This document shows, piece by piece, positions 17,264 through 26,630 of a stretch of DNA of 64,000 nucleotides. The notes below the pieces were generated by a model. That model saw only the letters and a program-made list of their open reading frames with translations. It had not been told where the DNA came from and did not search any database. The DNA is from Cypionkella sp. (GTDB taxonomy: Bacteria; Pseudomonadota; Alphaproteobacteria; Rhodobacterales; Rhodobacteraceae), in contig NZ_JAUSBA010000008.1 of NCBI RefSeq assembly GCF_030652235.1, positions 26,633-90,632 of the forward strand, written 5' to 3'. A program made the translations under genes and the position numbers. Numbering within the stretch: the stretch's first letter is position 1; each line of letters opens with the position of its first letter.

Positions 17264-18307
17264 TCAGTTCGCCATCAGCGGTCCCCCTCGAAACTCTTCA
17301 TTCTTTGTGATCATGGCCCACAGCATTCGGGCCATCTTGTTTGCCAGTGCGATGGCCGCGAGCATGCGTGGCTTGCGCGCCAAAATTCGCCCCAGCCAAG
17401 AGCTTTCCGCAGGTGGCCGAACCTTGGTTCCGGAAATTACCGCCATCGCGCCAATGATCAGCAGGCGCCGGATGTCGCGCTGACCGGACTTGCTCGTGCG
17501 TCCAAGCCTCTGCTTGCCGCCGCTGGAATGTTGTCGTGGAACGAGGCCCAACCATGCCGAAAAATCACGTCCTTGGCGGAAAGTCTCCATCGGCGGAGAG
17601 AAAGCCTCCAGTGCCATCGCGGTAATGGGACCGATCCCAGGCATCTTTTGCACGCGAGCAGAAAAGCGCGATCGGCGGCTCGCCGCTGCGATCTGTGCAT
17701 CAAGCTCGGCAATCCGACGTGACAGGTCGCCGATCTGATCAAAGCAGAGTTGCGCCATATAGCGAACGGCAGGGGGAAGATCGTCGACCCACTCTTGACT
17801 CGGTTCCAGAACGGCCCGTAGCTTATCGACGTTCTCCCGCCCCTTGGCGGCGACCAGTCCGAACTCGGCGAGATGTCCGCGCAACGCATTGATCATCTGC
17901 GCCCGTTGCCCGACCAGCAGATCCCGCAACCTGAAAATCATGCCTAGACCTTGCTGCTCTGGCGTCTTTACTTCAACGAAACGCATAGTCGGCCGACTGC
18001 CTGCCTCTGCGATAGCCTCTGCATCCGCCATGTCGTTTTTCTGGCTCTTCACATACGGCTTGACGAACTTCGGGGCGATTAGGCGCACAACGTGTCCGAG
18101 GGCCGACAATGTGCGCGCCCAATGGTGAGCGGTCGCACAGGCCTCCATTGCAACGATGCACCCCGGGTGCGTCTGCATGAACGCCAAGAACTGCTTGCGC
18201 GACAGCTTCTTGCGGAACACCGCTTCACCTTCCGACGTCGCACCATGCAACTGAAAGACCTGCTTGGCCAGGTCAACGCCGATGATCGAAACTTCCTTCA
18301 TAGCCAA
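17264..18307 (-). CDS. IS110-family transposase, complete
   Basis: A 347-residue IS110/IS1111 recombinase. The N-terminal DEDD domain shows SIIGVDLAKQVFQLHG, VAMEACATAHHWARTL and KNDMADAEAIAEAG. The C-terminal Transposase_20 domain has MPGIGPITAMALEAF and the serine segment QHSSGGKQRLGRTSK. It appears intact. Its 5' end, with 77 bp of noncoding flank, is duplicated 42 kb away at 60688-60851. Confidence 0.92.
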   Translation of the reverse strand: MAMKEVSIIGVDLAKQVFQLHGATSEGEAVFRKKLSRKQFLAFMQTHPGCIVAMEACATAHHWARTLSALGHVVRLIAPKFVKPYVKSQKNDMADAEAIAEAGSRPTMRFVEVKTPEQQGLGMIFRLRDLLVGQRAQMINALRGHLAEFGLVAAKGRENVDKLRAVLEPSQEWVDDLPPAVRYMAQLCFDQIGDLSRRIAELDAQIAAASRRSRFSARVQKMPGIGPITAMALEAFSPPMETFRQGRDFSAWLGLVPRQHSSGGKQRLGRTSKSGQRDIRRLLIIGAMAVISGTKVRPPAESSWLGRILARKPRMLAAIALANKMARMLWAMITKNEEFRGGPLMAN

Positions 18308-18384
18308 ATCCTCCTGATCCTGTCTGGATCACTATGGCACATAAGTGCCGTCAGGAGGGGCTACCCAACCCATCATCAGAGCCC
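18221..18384 (+). repeat. 164-bp direct repeat, IS110 end (left copy)
   Basis: It is identical to 60688-60851 except for one base (CTCCTGATCC here, CTCCTAATCC there). It covers the first about 29 codons of the IS110 transposase gene plus the outer flank. Both copies lose similarity right after CATCAGAGCCC, which maps the outer IS terminus to 18384. The two copies are in the same orientation and enclose the rhamnose and polysaccharide genes. Confidence 0.95.
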
Positions 18385-18473
18385 CAAATCATTCGAAGAC
18401 GAACAATCCGGTCTATGACAAGCTGCGGGCTTGCGCTATTCCAAAGCTGCAGATGTATGAATGGGTTTGAGAC

Positions 18474-19037
18474 ATGCAGATTGAAGAAACGTCACTGGCG
18501 GGTGTGCTGATTGTGACGCCGAAGCGCTTTGGCGATGATCGCGGCTGGTTTTCTGAGACTTGGAATGCGGAAGCGATGGCGGCGGCTGGGCTTGATCTGA
18601 GCTTTGTGCAGGACAATCACTCGATGTCGGCACTGGTCGGCACGGTGCGGGGGTTGCATTATCAGGCTCCGCCACGGGCGCAGGACAAGCTGGTGCGCTG
18701 CACTTCTGGGATGATTTTCGATGTGGCGGTGGATTTCCGGCGCGGGTCTCCGACGTTTGGGAAATGGGTGGGCGTGGATTTGTCGGCAGCGAATGGGCGG
18801 CAGTTGCTGGTGCCAAAGGGGTTTTTGCATGGGTTTGTCACCCGCGCTGTGAACACCGAGGTGCAGTATAAATGCACCGATGTTTATGCGCCCGACTGTG
18901 ACGGGGGTGTGCGCTGTGATGATCCCGAGATCGGGATTGATTGGGGGCTTTCGGGGACTCCGGTCTTGTCTGGTAAAGATGCCGTGGCGCCTTTGTTACA
19001 CGATGTGGCATCGCCGTTTGAATGGGTAGCCGCATGA
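18474..19037 (+). CDS. rmlC: dTDP-4-dehydrorhamnose 3,5-epimerase RmlC
   Basis: A 187-residue cupin enzyme, the usual family length, third step of dTDP-L-rhamnose synthesis. Visible motifs are [26 protein letters not shown] (catalytic His region) and [10 protein letters not shown]. It is the first gene of a four-gene operon in which each gene overlaps the next by 4 bp. The start is 90 bp from the IS110 end, so its native promoter may be lost or altered. Confidence 0.95.
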   Translation: MQIEETSLAGVLIVTPKRFGDDRGWFSETWNAEAMAAAGLDLSFVQDNHSMSALVGTVRGLHYQAPPRAQDKLVRCTSGMIFDVAVDFRRGSPTFGKWVGVDLSAANGRQLLVPKGFLHGFVTRAVNTEVQYKCTDVYAPDCDGGVRCDDPEIGIDWGLSGTPVLSGKDAVAPLLHDVASPFEWVAA

Positions 19038-20077
19038 AGATTTTGGTGACGGGTGGCGCGGGCTTTATCGGCTCGGCTGTGGTGCGGCTTGCGGTTTCTC
19101 GCGGGCATGAGGTGGTCAATCTGGATGCGCTGACCTACGCTGCGTGTCTGGAGAATGTGGCGAGCGTGGCAGGGTCGAACCTGTATAGCTTTGAGCAGGC
19201 GAATATCCGGGATCGCGCGCGGCTGGATGAGATTTTCAGTCTGCATCGCCCGGATGTGGTGATGCATCTTGCCGCCGAAAGCCATGTGGATCGCAGTATT
19301 GACGGGCCGGGGGATTTCATCCTGACCAATATCAACGGCACCTATAACATGCTGGAGGCGGCGCGGGCCTATTGGATTGGCGCTGGCAAACCTGCGGGCT
19401 TCCGCTTTCATCATATCAGCACGGATGAGGTGTTTGGATCGTTGGGCGCGGAAGGCCAGTTCACCGAGGACACCTCTTACGATCCGCGCAGCCCCTATTC
19501 CGCCAGCAAGGCGGCCAGCGACCATCTGGTGCGGGCTTGGCATGAAACCTACGGTTTGCCGGTGGTGCTGACGAATTGCTCGAACAATTATGGTCCGTTC
19601 CATTTCCCGGAAAAGCTGGTGCCAGTGGTGATTTTGAACGCTTTGGCGGGCAAGCCTTTGCCGATTTATGGCGACGGATCGAACGTGCGCGACTGGCTTT
19701 ATGTCGAAGATCACGCCGATGCTTTGTTGGTGGTGGTGGAAAAAGGCAAGCTGGGGCGCAGCTATAACATTGGCGGCGAGAATGAGCGCAGCAACCTGCA
19801 ACTGGTGCGGACTCTGTGCGGGATTCTGGACGTGAAGCAGCCGAAGGCTGCGGGGTCGTATGCGGATCAGATCACTTACGTGACGGACCGCCCCGGCCAT
19901 GATGCGCGCTACGCCATTGATCCATCGCGGATCAGGGACGAACTGGGTTGGCGGCCAAGCGTGACCGTCGAGCAGGGCTTGGAGAAAACCGTGCAATGGT
20001 ATCTGGACAACGAGGCATGGTGGAAGCCATTGCAGGCCCGCGCTGGCGTGGGTGTCCGGTTGGGAGTGAAGGCTTGA
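19034..20077 (+). CDS. rmlB: dTDP-glucose 4,6-dehydratase RmlB
   Basis: An extended short-chain dehydrogenase of 347 residues. It has the NAD motif TGGAGFIGS, the DEVFGSLG segment and the catalytic YxxxK in [12 protein letters not shown]. It converts dTDP-glucose to dTDP-4-keto-6-deoxyglucose. The ATG at 19034 overlaps the rmlC stop as ATGA, and this start gives the standard MKILVTGG beginning. Confidence 0.95.
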   Translation: MKILVTGGAGFIGSAVVRLAVSRGHEVVNLDALTYAACLENVASVAGSNLYSFEQANIRDRARLDEIFSLHRPDVVMHLAAESHVDRSIDGPGDFILTNINGTYNMLEAARAYWIGAGKPAGFRFHHISTDEVFGSLGAEGQFTEDTSYDPRSPYSASKAASDHLVRAWHETYGLPVVLTNCSNNYGPFHFPEKLVPVVILNALAGKPLPIYGDGSNVRDWLYVEDHADALLVVVEKGKLGRSYNIGGENERSNLQLVRTLCGILDVKQPKAAGSYADQITYVTDRPGHDARYAIDPSRIRDELGWRPSVTVEQGLEKTVQWYLDNEAWWKPLQARAGVGVRLGVKA

Positions 20078-20925
20078 AAGCGCTTGTTTTTGGGAAAACC
20101 GGCCAAGTGGCGCAGGAATTGGCGCGGCGGTTGCCTGCCGGGGTGACGGCAGAGTTTCTGGACCGGGATCAGGCTGATTTGTCTGATCCGGCGGCTTGTG
20201 CGGCAGCAGTTATGGCTAGCGATGCTGATGTGGTGATCAACGCCGCGGCCTGGACTGCGGTGGACAAGGCTGAAACCGAAGAGGCTGCAGCGCTGATCGT
20301 GAATGGCGATGCACCCGGGGCTATGGCGCGGGCGGCGGCGGCGCGGGGTTTGCCGTTTTTGCATATCTCGACGGATTATGTCTTCGATGGCGCGGGGGAT
20401 CAGCCGTTTGGCGTCGGTCATCCGGTGGCTCCGCTGGGCGCTTATGGCCGCACCAAGCTGGCAGGTGAGCAAGCTGTGCAGGCTGCGGGTGGGGTGCATG
20501 TGATCATGCGCACCTCTTGGGTGGTCTCGGCGCATGGCGCGAATTTCGTCAAGACCATGCTGCGGCTGGGCGCTACACGCGACAGCTTGAACGTGGTGGC
20601 GGATCAGATCGGCGGGCCGACGGCTGCTGCGGATATTGCCGACGCTTTATATGTGATGGCGGCTGGGTTGCTTGCGGGCAAGCCCGGTGGCGTGGAGCAC
20701 TTTGCGGGCGCGCCGGATTGCTCTTGGGCGGATTTCGCGCGAGAGATTATGGCGCGGGCGGGTTTGACCTGTGTGGTGCAGGGCATCCCATCAAGCGCTT
20801 ATCCAACCCCTGCCAAGCGCCCGCTGAATTCACGGCTTGATTGCAGCGGTTTGGCGGGGTTTGGCCATGCGCGGCCAGATTGGCGGAATGGTTTGGACAA
20901 TATTTTGCAGGAGTTGGCAGTATGA
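20074..20925 (+). CDS. rmlD: dTDP-4-dehydrorhamnose reductase RmlD
   Basis: A 283-residue NAD(P)H-dependent reductase that finishes dTDP-L-rhamnose. It shows [15 protein letters not shown] at the N-terminus, [12 protein letters not shown], and the YxxxK in [11 protein letters not shown]. The start is a TTG at 20074 overlapping the rmlB stop (TTGA). The longer frame upstream is antisense-free read-through of rmlB and does not resemble the family. Confidence 0.93.
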   Translation: MKALVFGKTGQVAQELARRLPAGVTAEFLDRDQADLSDPAACAAAVMASDADVVINAAAWTAVDKAETEEAAALIVNGDAPGAMARAAAARGLPFLHISTDYVFDGAGDQPFGVGHPVAPLGAYGRTKLAGEQAVQAAGGVHVIMRTSWVVSAHGANFVKTMLRLGATRDSLNVVADQIGGPTAAADIADALYVMAAGLLAGKPGGVEHFAGAPDCSWADFAREIMARAGLTCVVQGIPSSAYPTPAKRPLNSRLDCSGLAGFGHARPDWRNGLDNILQELAV

Positions 20926-21794
20926 CGCGCAAAGGAATCATTCTGGCGGGCGGCTCTGGCACCCGGCTGTGGCCGATCACCATGGGCGTCAGCAAGCAGT
21001 TGTTGCCGATCTATGACAAGCCGATGATCTATTATCCTTTGTCGGTGCTGATGCTGGGCGGGGTGCGTGAAATTGCCATCATCACCACGCCAGACGATCA
21101 GAGCCAGTTCATCCGGCTATTGGGCGATGGCAGCCAGTGGGGGATTTCCCTAACTTATATCGTGCAGCCTAGCCCTGACGGGCTGGCACAGGCGTATCTG
21201 CTCGCCAAAGACTTTTTGGCAGGGGCACCCAGCGTGCTGGTGTTGGGCGACAATATCTTCTTTGGGCATGGGTTGCCCGAGATTTTGGCCTCGGCAGCAG
21301 CAAAGACGGTGGGCGGCACGGTATTTGGTTACCGCGTGACCGACCCAGAGCGTTATGGTGTGGTGCGGTTTGATGCAGCGGGCAATGTGCAGGCGATCAT
21401 CGAGAAGCCCGAAGTGCCGCCGTCTAATTATGCGGTGACGGGTCTGTATTATCTGGATGGCCGCGCGCCGGAACTGGCGGCACGGGTGCAGCCCTCGCCG
21501 CGCGGCGAGTTGGAGATTGCTGATCTGTTGGAGATCTATCGCGCCGAGGGAAGTCTGACGGTCGAGAAAATGGGCCGGGGCTTTGCTTGGCTGGACACTG
21601 GGACACATGGCAGCTTGCTGGATGCGGGGAATTTCGTGCGCACCTTAGAGGCGCGGCAAGGGTTGCAGGTGGGTTGCCCGGATGAAATCGCCTTTCGCGC
21701 GGGCTGGATCGGTAAGGACGCCTTGCTGGCGCGGGCGGATATTTTCAGAAAGAACGACTATGGTAGATATTTGCTGGGGATTGTTTCCGAGTAA
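20922..21794 (+). CDS. rmlA: Glucose-1-phosphate thymidylyltransferase RmlA
   Basis: A 290-residue nucleotidyltransferase, the usual length, first step of the pathway. Its N-terminus holds the activation motif GGSGTRLWPIT and KQLLPIYDKPMIYYPLS. Its ATG overlaps the rmlD stop as ATGA. It closes the operon. Downstream is the left repeat of an ISKra4-type element, and I see no strong terminator. Confidence 0.95.
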   Translation: MTRKGIILAGGSGTRLWPITMGVSKQLLPIYDKPMIYYPLSVLMLGGVREIAIITTPDDQSQFIRLLGDGSQWGISLTYIVQPSPDGLAQAYLLAKDFLAGAPSVLVLGDNIFFGHGLPEILASAAAKTVGGTVFGYRVTDPERYGVVRFDAAGNVQAIIEKPEVPPSNYAVTGLYYLDGRAPELAARVQPSPRGELEIADLLEIYRAEGSLTVEKMGRGFAWLDTGTHGSLLDAGNFVRTLEARQGLQVGCPDEIAFRAGWIGKDALLARADIFRKNDYGRYLLGIVSE

Positions 21795-21923
21795 TCGGTT
21801 AATAATCGCGTTAAGACGCTTATTGGCCCAGTCACCTCATAGGTTACAAAACGAACGCATGGTGGAGAGTACCCCAAAGCGTGGGGCAATTGTGTTTTCG
21901 GGATGATCTGACATATTTCCTGG

Positions 21924-22229
21924 ATGCCTGTACCGTCAGAAATTCTTCAACTCAAACTTCGGCTTTTGGGGATCAGCCCGATGGTCTGGCGACGCGTGTT
22001 TGTTTCTTCGTCAATCACCTTACGTGAGTTGCACGGGATACTTCAGGTTGCGATGGGATGGGACGGCATTCACCTGTTCCAGTTTGATATTCGCGCCGTG
22101 GATTATGGGTCTTGGGAATTGCATGCAGCGAGTCCTGATGTTCCACTGAGCGGCTTTGGGTTTTGCCGGAACGACAGGCTTTCCTACATCTACGATATGG
22201 GGGGATATTGGAAACACGAAGTCCGAGTT
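21924..22229 (+). pseudogene. pRiA4b ORF-3-like protein, 5' part only
   Basis: The frame from 21924 reads LKLRLLGISPMVWRRV, TLRELHGILQVAMGW and YDMGGYWKHEVRVE, typical of the pRiA4b ORF-3 family found on plasmids and mobile elements. The function of this family is not established. Around 22230 the similarity ends, and a serine-recombinase sequence begins in a different frame. About half of the usual length is present. Confidence 0.72.
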
Positions 22230-22233
22230 GAAG

Positions 22234-22521
22234 CTAGCCCTTGGAGGAGTAAACCTGACCAGTTCCGCTGGGAAGCTGACGATGGGCGTGATCAACGCCG
22301 TCGCGCAGTTTGAGCGCGACCTTCTGATTGAGCGCACACAGGCAGGGCTGGCCCGCGCGAAATCTGAGGGAAAAACCTTGGGCCGTCCGCCCGCGCTGTC
22401 AGGCGAACGACATGATCTCGTGCGTCAACGGCTGGCCAATGGCGACAGTGTCTCTACCATCGCACGGGACATCAAAACCAGCAGGCAAACAATTATGAGG
22501 GCGCGCGACGCGGCAGGGTAA
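22234..22521 (+). pseudogene. Serine recombinase (resolvase), C-terminal part
   Basis: From about 22234 the frame reads LALGGVNLTSSAGKL, INAVAQFERDLLIERTQ, ARAKSEGKTLGRPP and a helix-turn-helix ending VSTIARDIKTSRQTIMRA. This is the last third of the resolvase catalytic domain plus the DNA-binding domain. The N-terminal half with the catalytic serine is absent, so it cannot recombine DNA. It is fused directly to the pRiA4b-like remnant by a deletion. Confidence 0.82.
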
Positions 22522-22536
22522 GAGGGAACAGCAGAG

Positions 22537-24073
22537 ATGGACATATCGATCAAGATTGCAATCACCGCCCCAGATGGGGTGGTGCATGAGCATGAAATTG
22601 CAGCTTTTGAAAAGGGGTTCGAAAGCGCCGCTGAGATAGGGCTCTCCATTGAAGACAGCAAGGCGTTGCTGTTGAATTTGCAGCAAGAAATCGTTGCCGC
22701 ACAAACAGCGGCGTTCTGTGCCGACCGTTCCACATGTCCGTGTTGCGCAGGGAGGCTTAGGCGCAAAGGCAGTAAGGCTATTCAATATCGAACCGTCTTT
22801 GGCGATATCACCATATCCAGCCCGCGTTTATACCATTGCCGCTGCCATACCGGATATGCCCAAACGTTCAGCCCGCTGACAGAGCTGCTCCCCCACCATG
22901 TCGCGCCAGAAATGCTCTGGCTGGAAACGAAGTGGGCGTCTTTGGTCTCATATGGCGTCACGGTAGATTTGCTCAAAGACGTGCTGCCAATCGACAAACG
23001 ACTAAACGCGGAAACGGTGCGCAGGCATTTGGGGCGTGTAGCAAGCCGGATGGAAACTGAACTGGCGGACGAACGGTACAGCTTTGTCGAGACTAACGCT
23101 TATGAACGGGACCGACTTCCCAATCCGGCAGGGGAATCGCGTTTGGGTCTGGGTGGTCGCGTTGAAGTTTTTCGACATGGGATTCCGGTATCGAACACGA
23201 CGAGGCGCGTCTTTTGTTCCCAGTATGTTCTCGTATTTCACCCATGGATTTCCAAACGCGATAGCCCTGCCCAATCCGGAAGGCCCGATCACGGTTGGCA
23301 TTGATGGTGGATATGTTCGGTCACGCGAAAAAGGCCAATCTCACTTTGAGGTCATGGTTGGCAAATCCATTCCTACAGATCGCCCGGATCTCTACCTTGG
23401 CCTTGTGCAAAGCCATGATGAAAAGCCCAAGCGGCGATTGCATGAGATTCTGAAAGACCAGGGCTGGCAGGAAAACCAGCAGGTCACATTCATGACCGAT
23501 GGCGGTGATACCGTCATCAAGATCGCTCGTGATATGGCGCCTGCATCTGAGCATCTTCTGGACTGGTTCCATATCACGATGCGCATCACCGTGATGCATC
23601 AGTATGTCAAAGGCCTTGCCCATCTGAGCCCAGAGGAAGCCGAGGAGATGGCCAGATCCCTTCGCCAGATCAAAGGGTGTCTATGGAATGGCAACCTGCA
23701 TGATGGGCAGGCGGCCATCGATGACCTAGTCATGGATCTTGACGAGATTGAAACAGGGTACGCCAGTACCAAGGCCCTGCGCAAAGCCGCTAATGAATTC
23801 CAGACCTATATCGCCAACAATGCTTGGATGATCCCCAACTATGCAGAGCGGCGACGTTATGGCGAGCGTGTGTCCACAGGTTTTGTTGAAAGCACCGTCA
23901 ACACCGTCGTGGGCAAGCGGTTCTGCAAGCGTCAGCAGATGCGGTGGTCAAAAACAGGGGCTCACCTCATGCTGCAAACACGCACGCGCACGCTGGATGG
24001 CACCCTGCGCACGAAGTTCCAGCAATGGTATCCGGGGATGAAAGCCGACGGAGAAATCAAAATGGCAGCATGA
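22537..24073 (+). pseudogene. ISKra4-family transposase broken by a MITE
   Basis: The first part (22537-23118) has a zinc-binding CPCCAGRLRRKG motif and an IYHCRCHTG-like segment. The second part (from 23270) resumes at NPEGPITVGIDGGYVR and ends GMKADGEIKMAA, with FMTDGGDTVIK and LDWFHITMRI. The 151 bp between them (a 141-bp MITE plus a 10-bp duplication) shift the frame. Removing them restores RDRLPNPEGPITV and a protein of about 461 residues. Confidence 0.87.
23129..23269. mobile_element. 141-bp MITE with 10-bp target duplication
   Basis: Terminal inverted repeats are CAGGGGAATCGCGTTTGG at 23129 and the complement of CAGGGCTATCGCGTTTGG ending at 23269 (16 of 18 match). The target CCCAATCCGG is duplicated at 23119-23128 and 23270-23279. 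There is no gene inside. CAGGG ends with 8-10 bp duplications fit ISAs1-type elements, so an ISAs1 transposase is the likely mobiliser; that is an inference. Confidence 0.85.
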
Positions 24074-24093
24074 TTGCCCCACGCTTTGGGGTT

Positions 24094-24498
24094 CTCTCGG
24101 CGACGGTGGTGGCCGAGATTGGCGACATCACGCGGTTTGGAAACCCCCGGCAGCTGATGGCTTGGCTCGGCCTGGTTCCCAGTGAACATTCCAGCGGGTC
24201 CACAACGCGACGTGGCCGATTGACCAAGAGCGGCAATGCGCTTGCGCGGACCATGTTGGTGGAAGCAGGGTGGTCCTACCGCCACATGCCGAAGGAAGGA
24301 CACCCGTATCTGAAACGCGCGGCCCATCTGCCGCAGGAAATCCGCGACATCGGATGGAAAGCCCAAACCCGACTGTGCAAACGGTTCCGTCACCTGTCAA
24401 ATGCTGGGAAGCCGCAGCCTCGGGTGTTGGCCGCCATCGCCCGTGAATTGGCGGGCTTCATCTGGGACATCGCGCGCAAGACACCGCTCGCCACCTGA
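24094..24498 (+). pseudogene. IS110-family transposase, C-terminal fragment
   Basis: The frame reads LSATVVAEIGDITRFGNPRQ, MAWLGLVPSEHSSG and GRLTKSGNALARTML, the Transposase_20 domain with its serine segment, and ends at 24498. The N-terminal DEDD half is missing; the fragment begins exactly at the ISKra4 right end. It differs from the complete IS110 at 17264-18307 and belongs to another IS110 member. Confidence 0.85.
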
Positions 24499-24799
24499 GA
24501 CAAGGTTCCAGCCTGCCTGTGCAGTAAGCTGGAGATGGGGGCCATGATTGGGGAACCCTCGGCGTACGTTGGGAAAAACATCCGCCCTTAGAGAGAGGCA
24601 AGCCCACATCGAATTTGGTCAGGCGGTATCCAGCCCGCGGATGAGAGCATGATAACCATCGGTTCGGCCAACCGTCTCCAGCGCCTGCACAGGCTACATG
24701 ATTTGACCAACCCGCTCTGGCGGGGTATTCTTGCCATGCCGGAAAAACCGAAAACGCTCATGAGAGCGTAGGATTCCGCCCCCACCCGGAACAGACCCC
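24499..24799. other. 3' noncoding flank of the IS110 fragment
   Basis: I see no gene in these 301 bp. They follow the transposase stop and probably represent the noncoding end of this IS110-type element, where a guide RNA can be encoded. The stretch joins the truncated IS630 gene near 24800. Confidence 0.45.
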
Positions 24800-25445
24800 T
24801 GCTGGCCGACGCGCGCTTCATCTTGGAACCAGATATCCAGCGGCTTTCCCTTCGCCGCTTCGGGGAGCACCGCCGCTACCGCTTCGGGGAATTTTTTTTG
24901 AACGCCTCTTGCGCTGCCGGGTCCGACTTCGGGTGCTGCGGGCGCACGGACAGCCGCCGAAAGCCCAGTGCCGCCAGTTGCTTGCCGACGCTGCGCTCGT
25001 GCCGCACGACGCCGAATTCCGCCTTGATGCGGTGCTGCAGGTCACGGCGACGCCAGCGCACCACGCCGTCGCGCACCGGGTCTGGACCGGCCTCGACCCA
25101 GGCCGCAAGCGCGGCCAGTTGCTCGGGCGTCAGCCGCCGGGGGCGGTGCGGCACAATCCGGTTCACAAGCCCGGAGATGCCCTCGGCATTGTAGCGGTGC
25201 ACCGAGTCCCTGAGCGTCTGCCGGTCCATCCCGCAGGTCTGCGCCGCCGTTGTGCGGCCAACGCCCTCCAGAACCAGCGCAATCGCCAGCATCCGCCGCG
25301 CGCCCCGCGAGTCCTTCGTCTTGCCCGCCGCCGCGCGCAACTCCGTCGCCGTCAATTCCCGCCGCGTGATCGCAATCCCTGCCATGCCTGCCTCCTGTCC
25401 TTCAGGTGGCATTGATTCAGACTTCGCGAGGCTTGGGAATCCCAA
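24800..25445 (-). pseudogene. IS630-family transposase, truncated and frameshifted
   Basis: The N-terminal helix-turn-helix region is intact (TTAAQTCGMDRQTLRDSVHR, then GVVRHERSVGKQLAALGFRR). In the run AAAAAAAATTCCCC one base appears lost, because the next frame continues EAVAAVLPEAAKGKPLDIWF and QDEARVGQQG (first catalytic Asp). The gene stops there, without the remaining catalytic residues. It lies 3' of the truncated RmlC-like gene. Confidence 0.82.
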
Positions 25446-25472
25446 AAGAATCAGACCGAAATGCCGTTGGTA

Positions 25473-25763
25473 TCAGACCCCGATCACCACCTTCGGAAAC
25501 TGAATGCCCTTAAAATCAATCACCTCGACAGTCCTCGCATGCCACGCCCTGCAACCATCTGACAACAATTCCATGTCCGCCAAGCCGTAGGAAGACGAAA
25601 GTTTGCGGCACAACCAATGATTGTCCTGTACGAACACGACAGGCACACCAGCCGTCGCCATGCACGCCGAATTATAGGTTGCGCTGAACCAGCCACACTC
25701 ATCCCCGACCCGTTGCGGCATCAGGATCAGCACCCCATCCAAGGCTGTCGTCTCGATCTTCAT
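25473..25763 (-). pseudogene. RmlC-like epimerase, N-terminal fragment
   Basis: The first about 49 residues (MKIETTALDGVLILMPQR, GWFSATYNS, VVFVQDNH) match the RmlC N-terminus, but divergently from the intact copy at 18474. After VQDNH the expected RGLHYQ region is missing and unrelated residues follow to the stop. It is the last unit of the minus-strand polysaccharide operon, 3 bp after the gene at 25767. It was probably a paralogous 3,5-epimerase cut by the IS block. Confidence 0.68.
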
Positions 25764-25766
25764 GAT

Positions 25767-26630
25767 TCACCTTTGTTGAATGGCTTCCGCGTTTGCAACA
25801 ATGTTCTTAGGGTTGGATGACCCAAACAAGATTGCATCGACTACCCCAGTATCAACCGCACGCAAGGTGTCATTCAGCGCGTCTTGTGCCAAGCCTTTAC
25901 AGGAGGAAAAGACCGACATCGCAATGTTGCGTGTCTTGCCGGAGGCAAAGGAGGCTCTGACCATTTGTGACGACGGGTTCATTCGATAACCACCTTGATT
26001 GTAGTTTGCGCAAACCCAAGGCCGGTCAAGACCTATCCTTTCCGTAAGCGCCTGCACGGTCGCGGGATGGTTCATGGTGATGAAACCGGGCACCGCACCC
26101 AGTTTTTCGACCGCGCGGGCAAAGCCCTCCAACTCGCGGTAACGCTCCATCGCCAGCAGGAAATCAGTTGCTGCATTTTGCAGAAAGATGCCGCGCATGG
26201 GCAGTCCCTTGCACATCAGAATCTCGATCTGCGTCAGAAGCGAGATCAGCGCCCCAGTGCGTCCCAGCAACATCCCAAAAGTTGCCGGCAAGATGCCCAG
26301 CGGATTAGCCTGCCAAAGCGGCATGATGACCGCCGAAACCAGCCCGTCATTGCTGAGCCGGTTCCAGTATTTGTGCGCATAGGGCAGACACGGTGTATAC
26401 TGCATGCCCTTGAACAAGTTGGAACGGCGGATCTCGTCAAAGACCAGATCGTAGCGTTCATGCGTGGTGAACATGAAGTCGCGCAGACCGGCATCATAGG
26501 CGGCCCCCAGCACCTCGATGATCTGGTCGGGGTTGCTGAAACGCTGGAACAACTCTGCGGCTTTGGCCTGATTGGCGTGGTTGACGCCCAGAAACTGATT
26601 GTCACCGAAAACGGCGCGGCCATAGGTCAT
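25767..26630 (-). CDS. Conserved hypothetical protein, possible TIM-barrel fold
   Basis: A 287-residue protein I do not recognise with confidence. It begins YGRAVFGDNQFLGVNHANQ and has DQIIEVLGAAYDAGLRDFMF and a C-terminal VVDAILFGSSNPKNIVANAE. The repeated pattern of helix plus small hydrophobic strand, with an FGSSNPKNI end, resembles aldo-keto-reductase-like barrels, but no catalytic tetrad is evident. It overlaps the Gfo/Idh/MocA oxidoreductase gene by 4 bp, so a role in sugar conversion with that enzyme is a reasonable inference. Confidence 0.55.
   Translation of the reverse strand: MTYGRAVFGDNQFLGVNHANQAKAAELFQRFSNPDQIIEVLGAAYDAGLRDFMFTTHERYDLVFDEIRRSNLFKGMQYTPCLPYAHKYWNRLSNDGLVSAVIMPLWQANPLGILPATFGMLLGRTGALISLLTQIEILMCKGLPMRGIFLQNAATDFLLAMERYRELEGFARAVEKLGAVPGFITMNHPATVQALTERIGLDRPWVCANYNQGGYRMNPSSQMVRASFASGKTRNIAMSVFSSCKGLAQDALNDTLRAVDTGVVDAILFGSSNPKNIVANAEAIQQR

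Larger units (their letters stand above)
21865..24098 (+). mobile_element. ISKra4-type element with internal gene remnants
   Basis: The ends are inverted repeats: GAGAGTACCCCAAAGCGTGG from 21865 and the complement of GAGAGAACCCCAAAGCGTGG ending at 24098. They extend together through GGGCAAT. Between them lie a truncated pRiA4b ORF-3-like gene, the 3' part of a serine recombinase gene, and an ISKra4 transposase gene broken by a MITE. The right end abuts the 3' part of an IS110 transposase. No target duplication is evident. Confidence 0.8.

Noticed and set aside
21795..21840. Rho-independent terminator after rmlA
   Set aside because: AATAATCGCGTTAAGACGCTTATT can fold only weakly and has no T-run.
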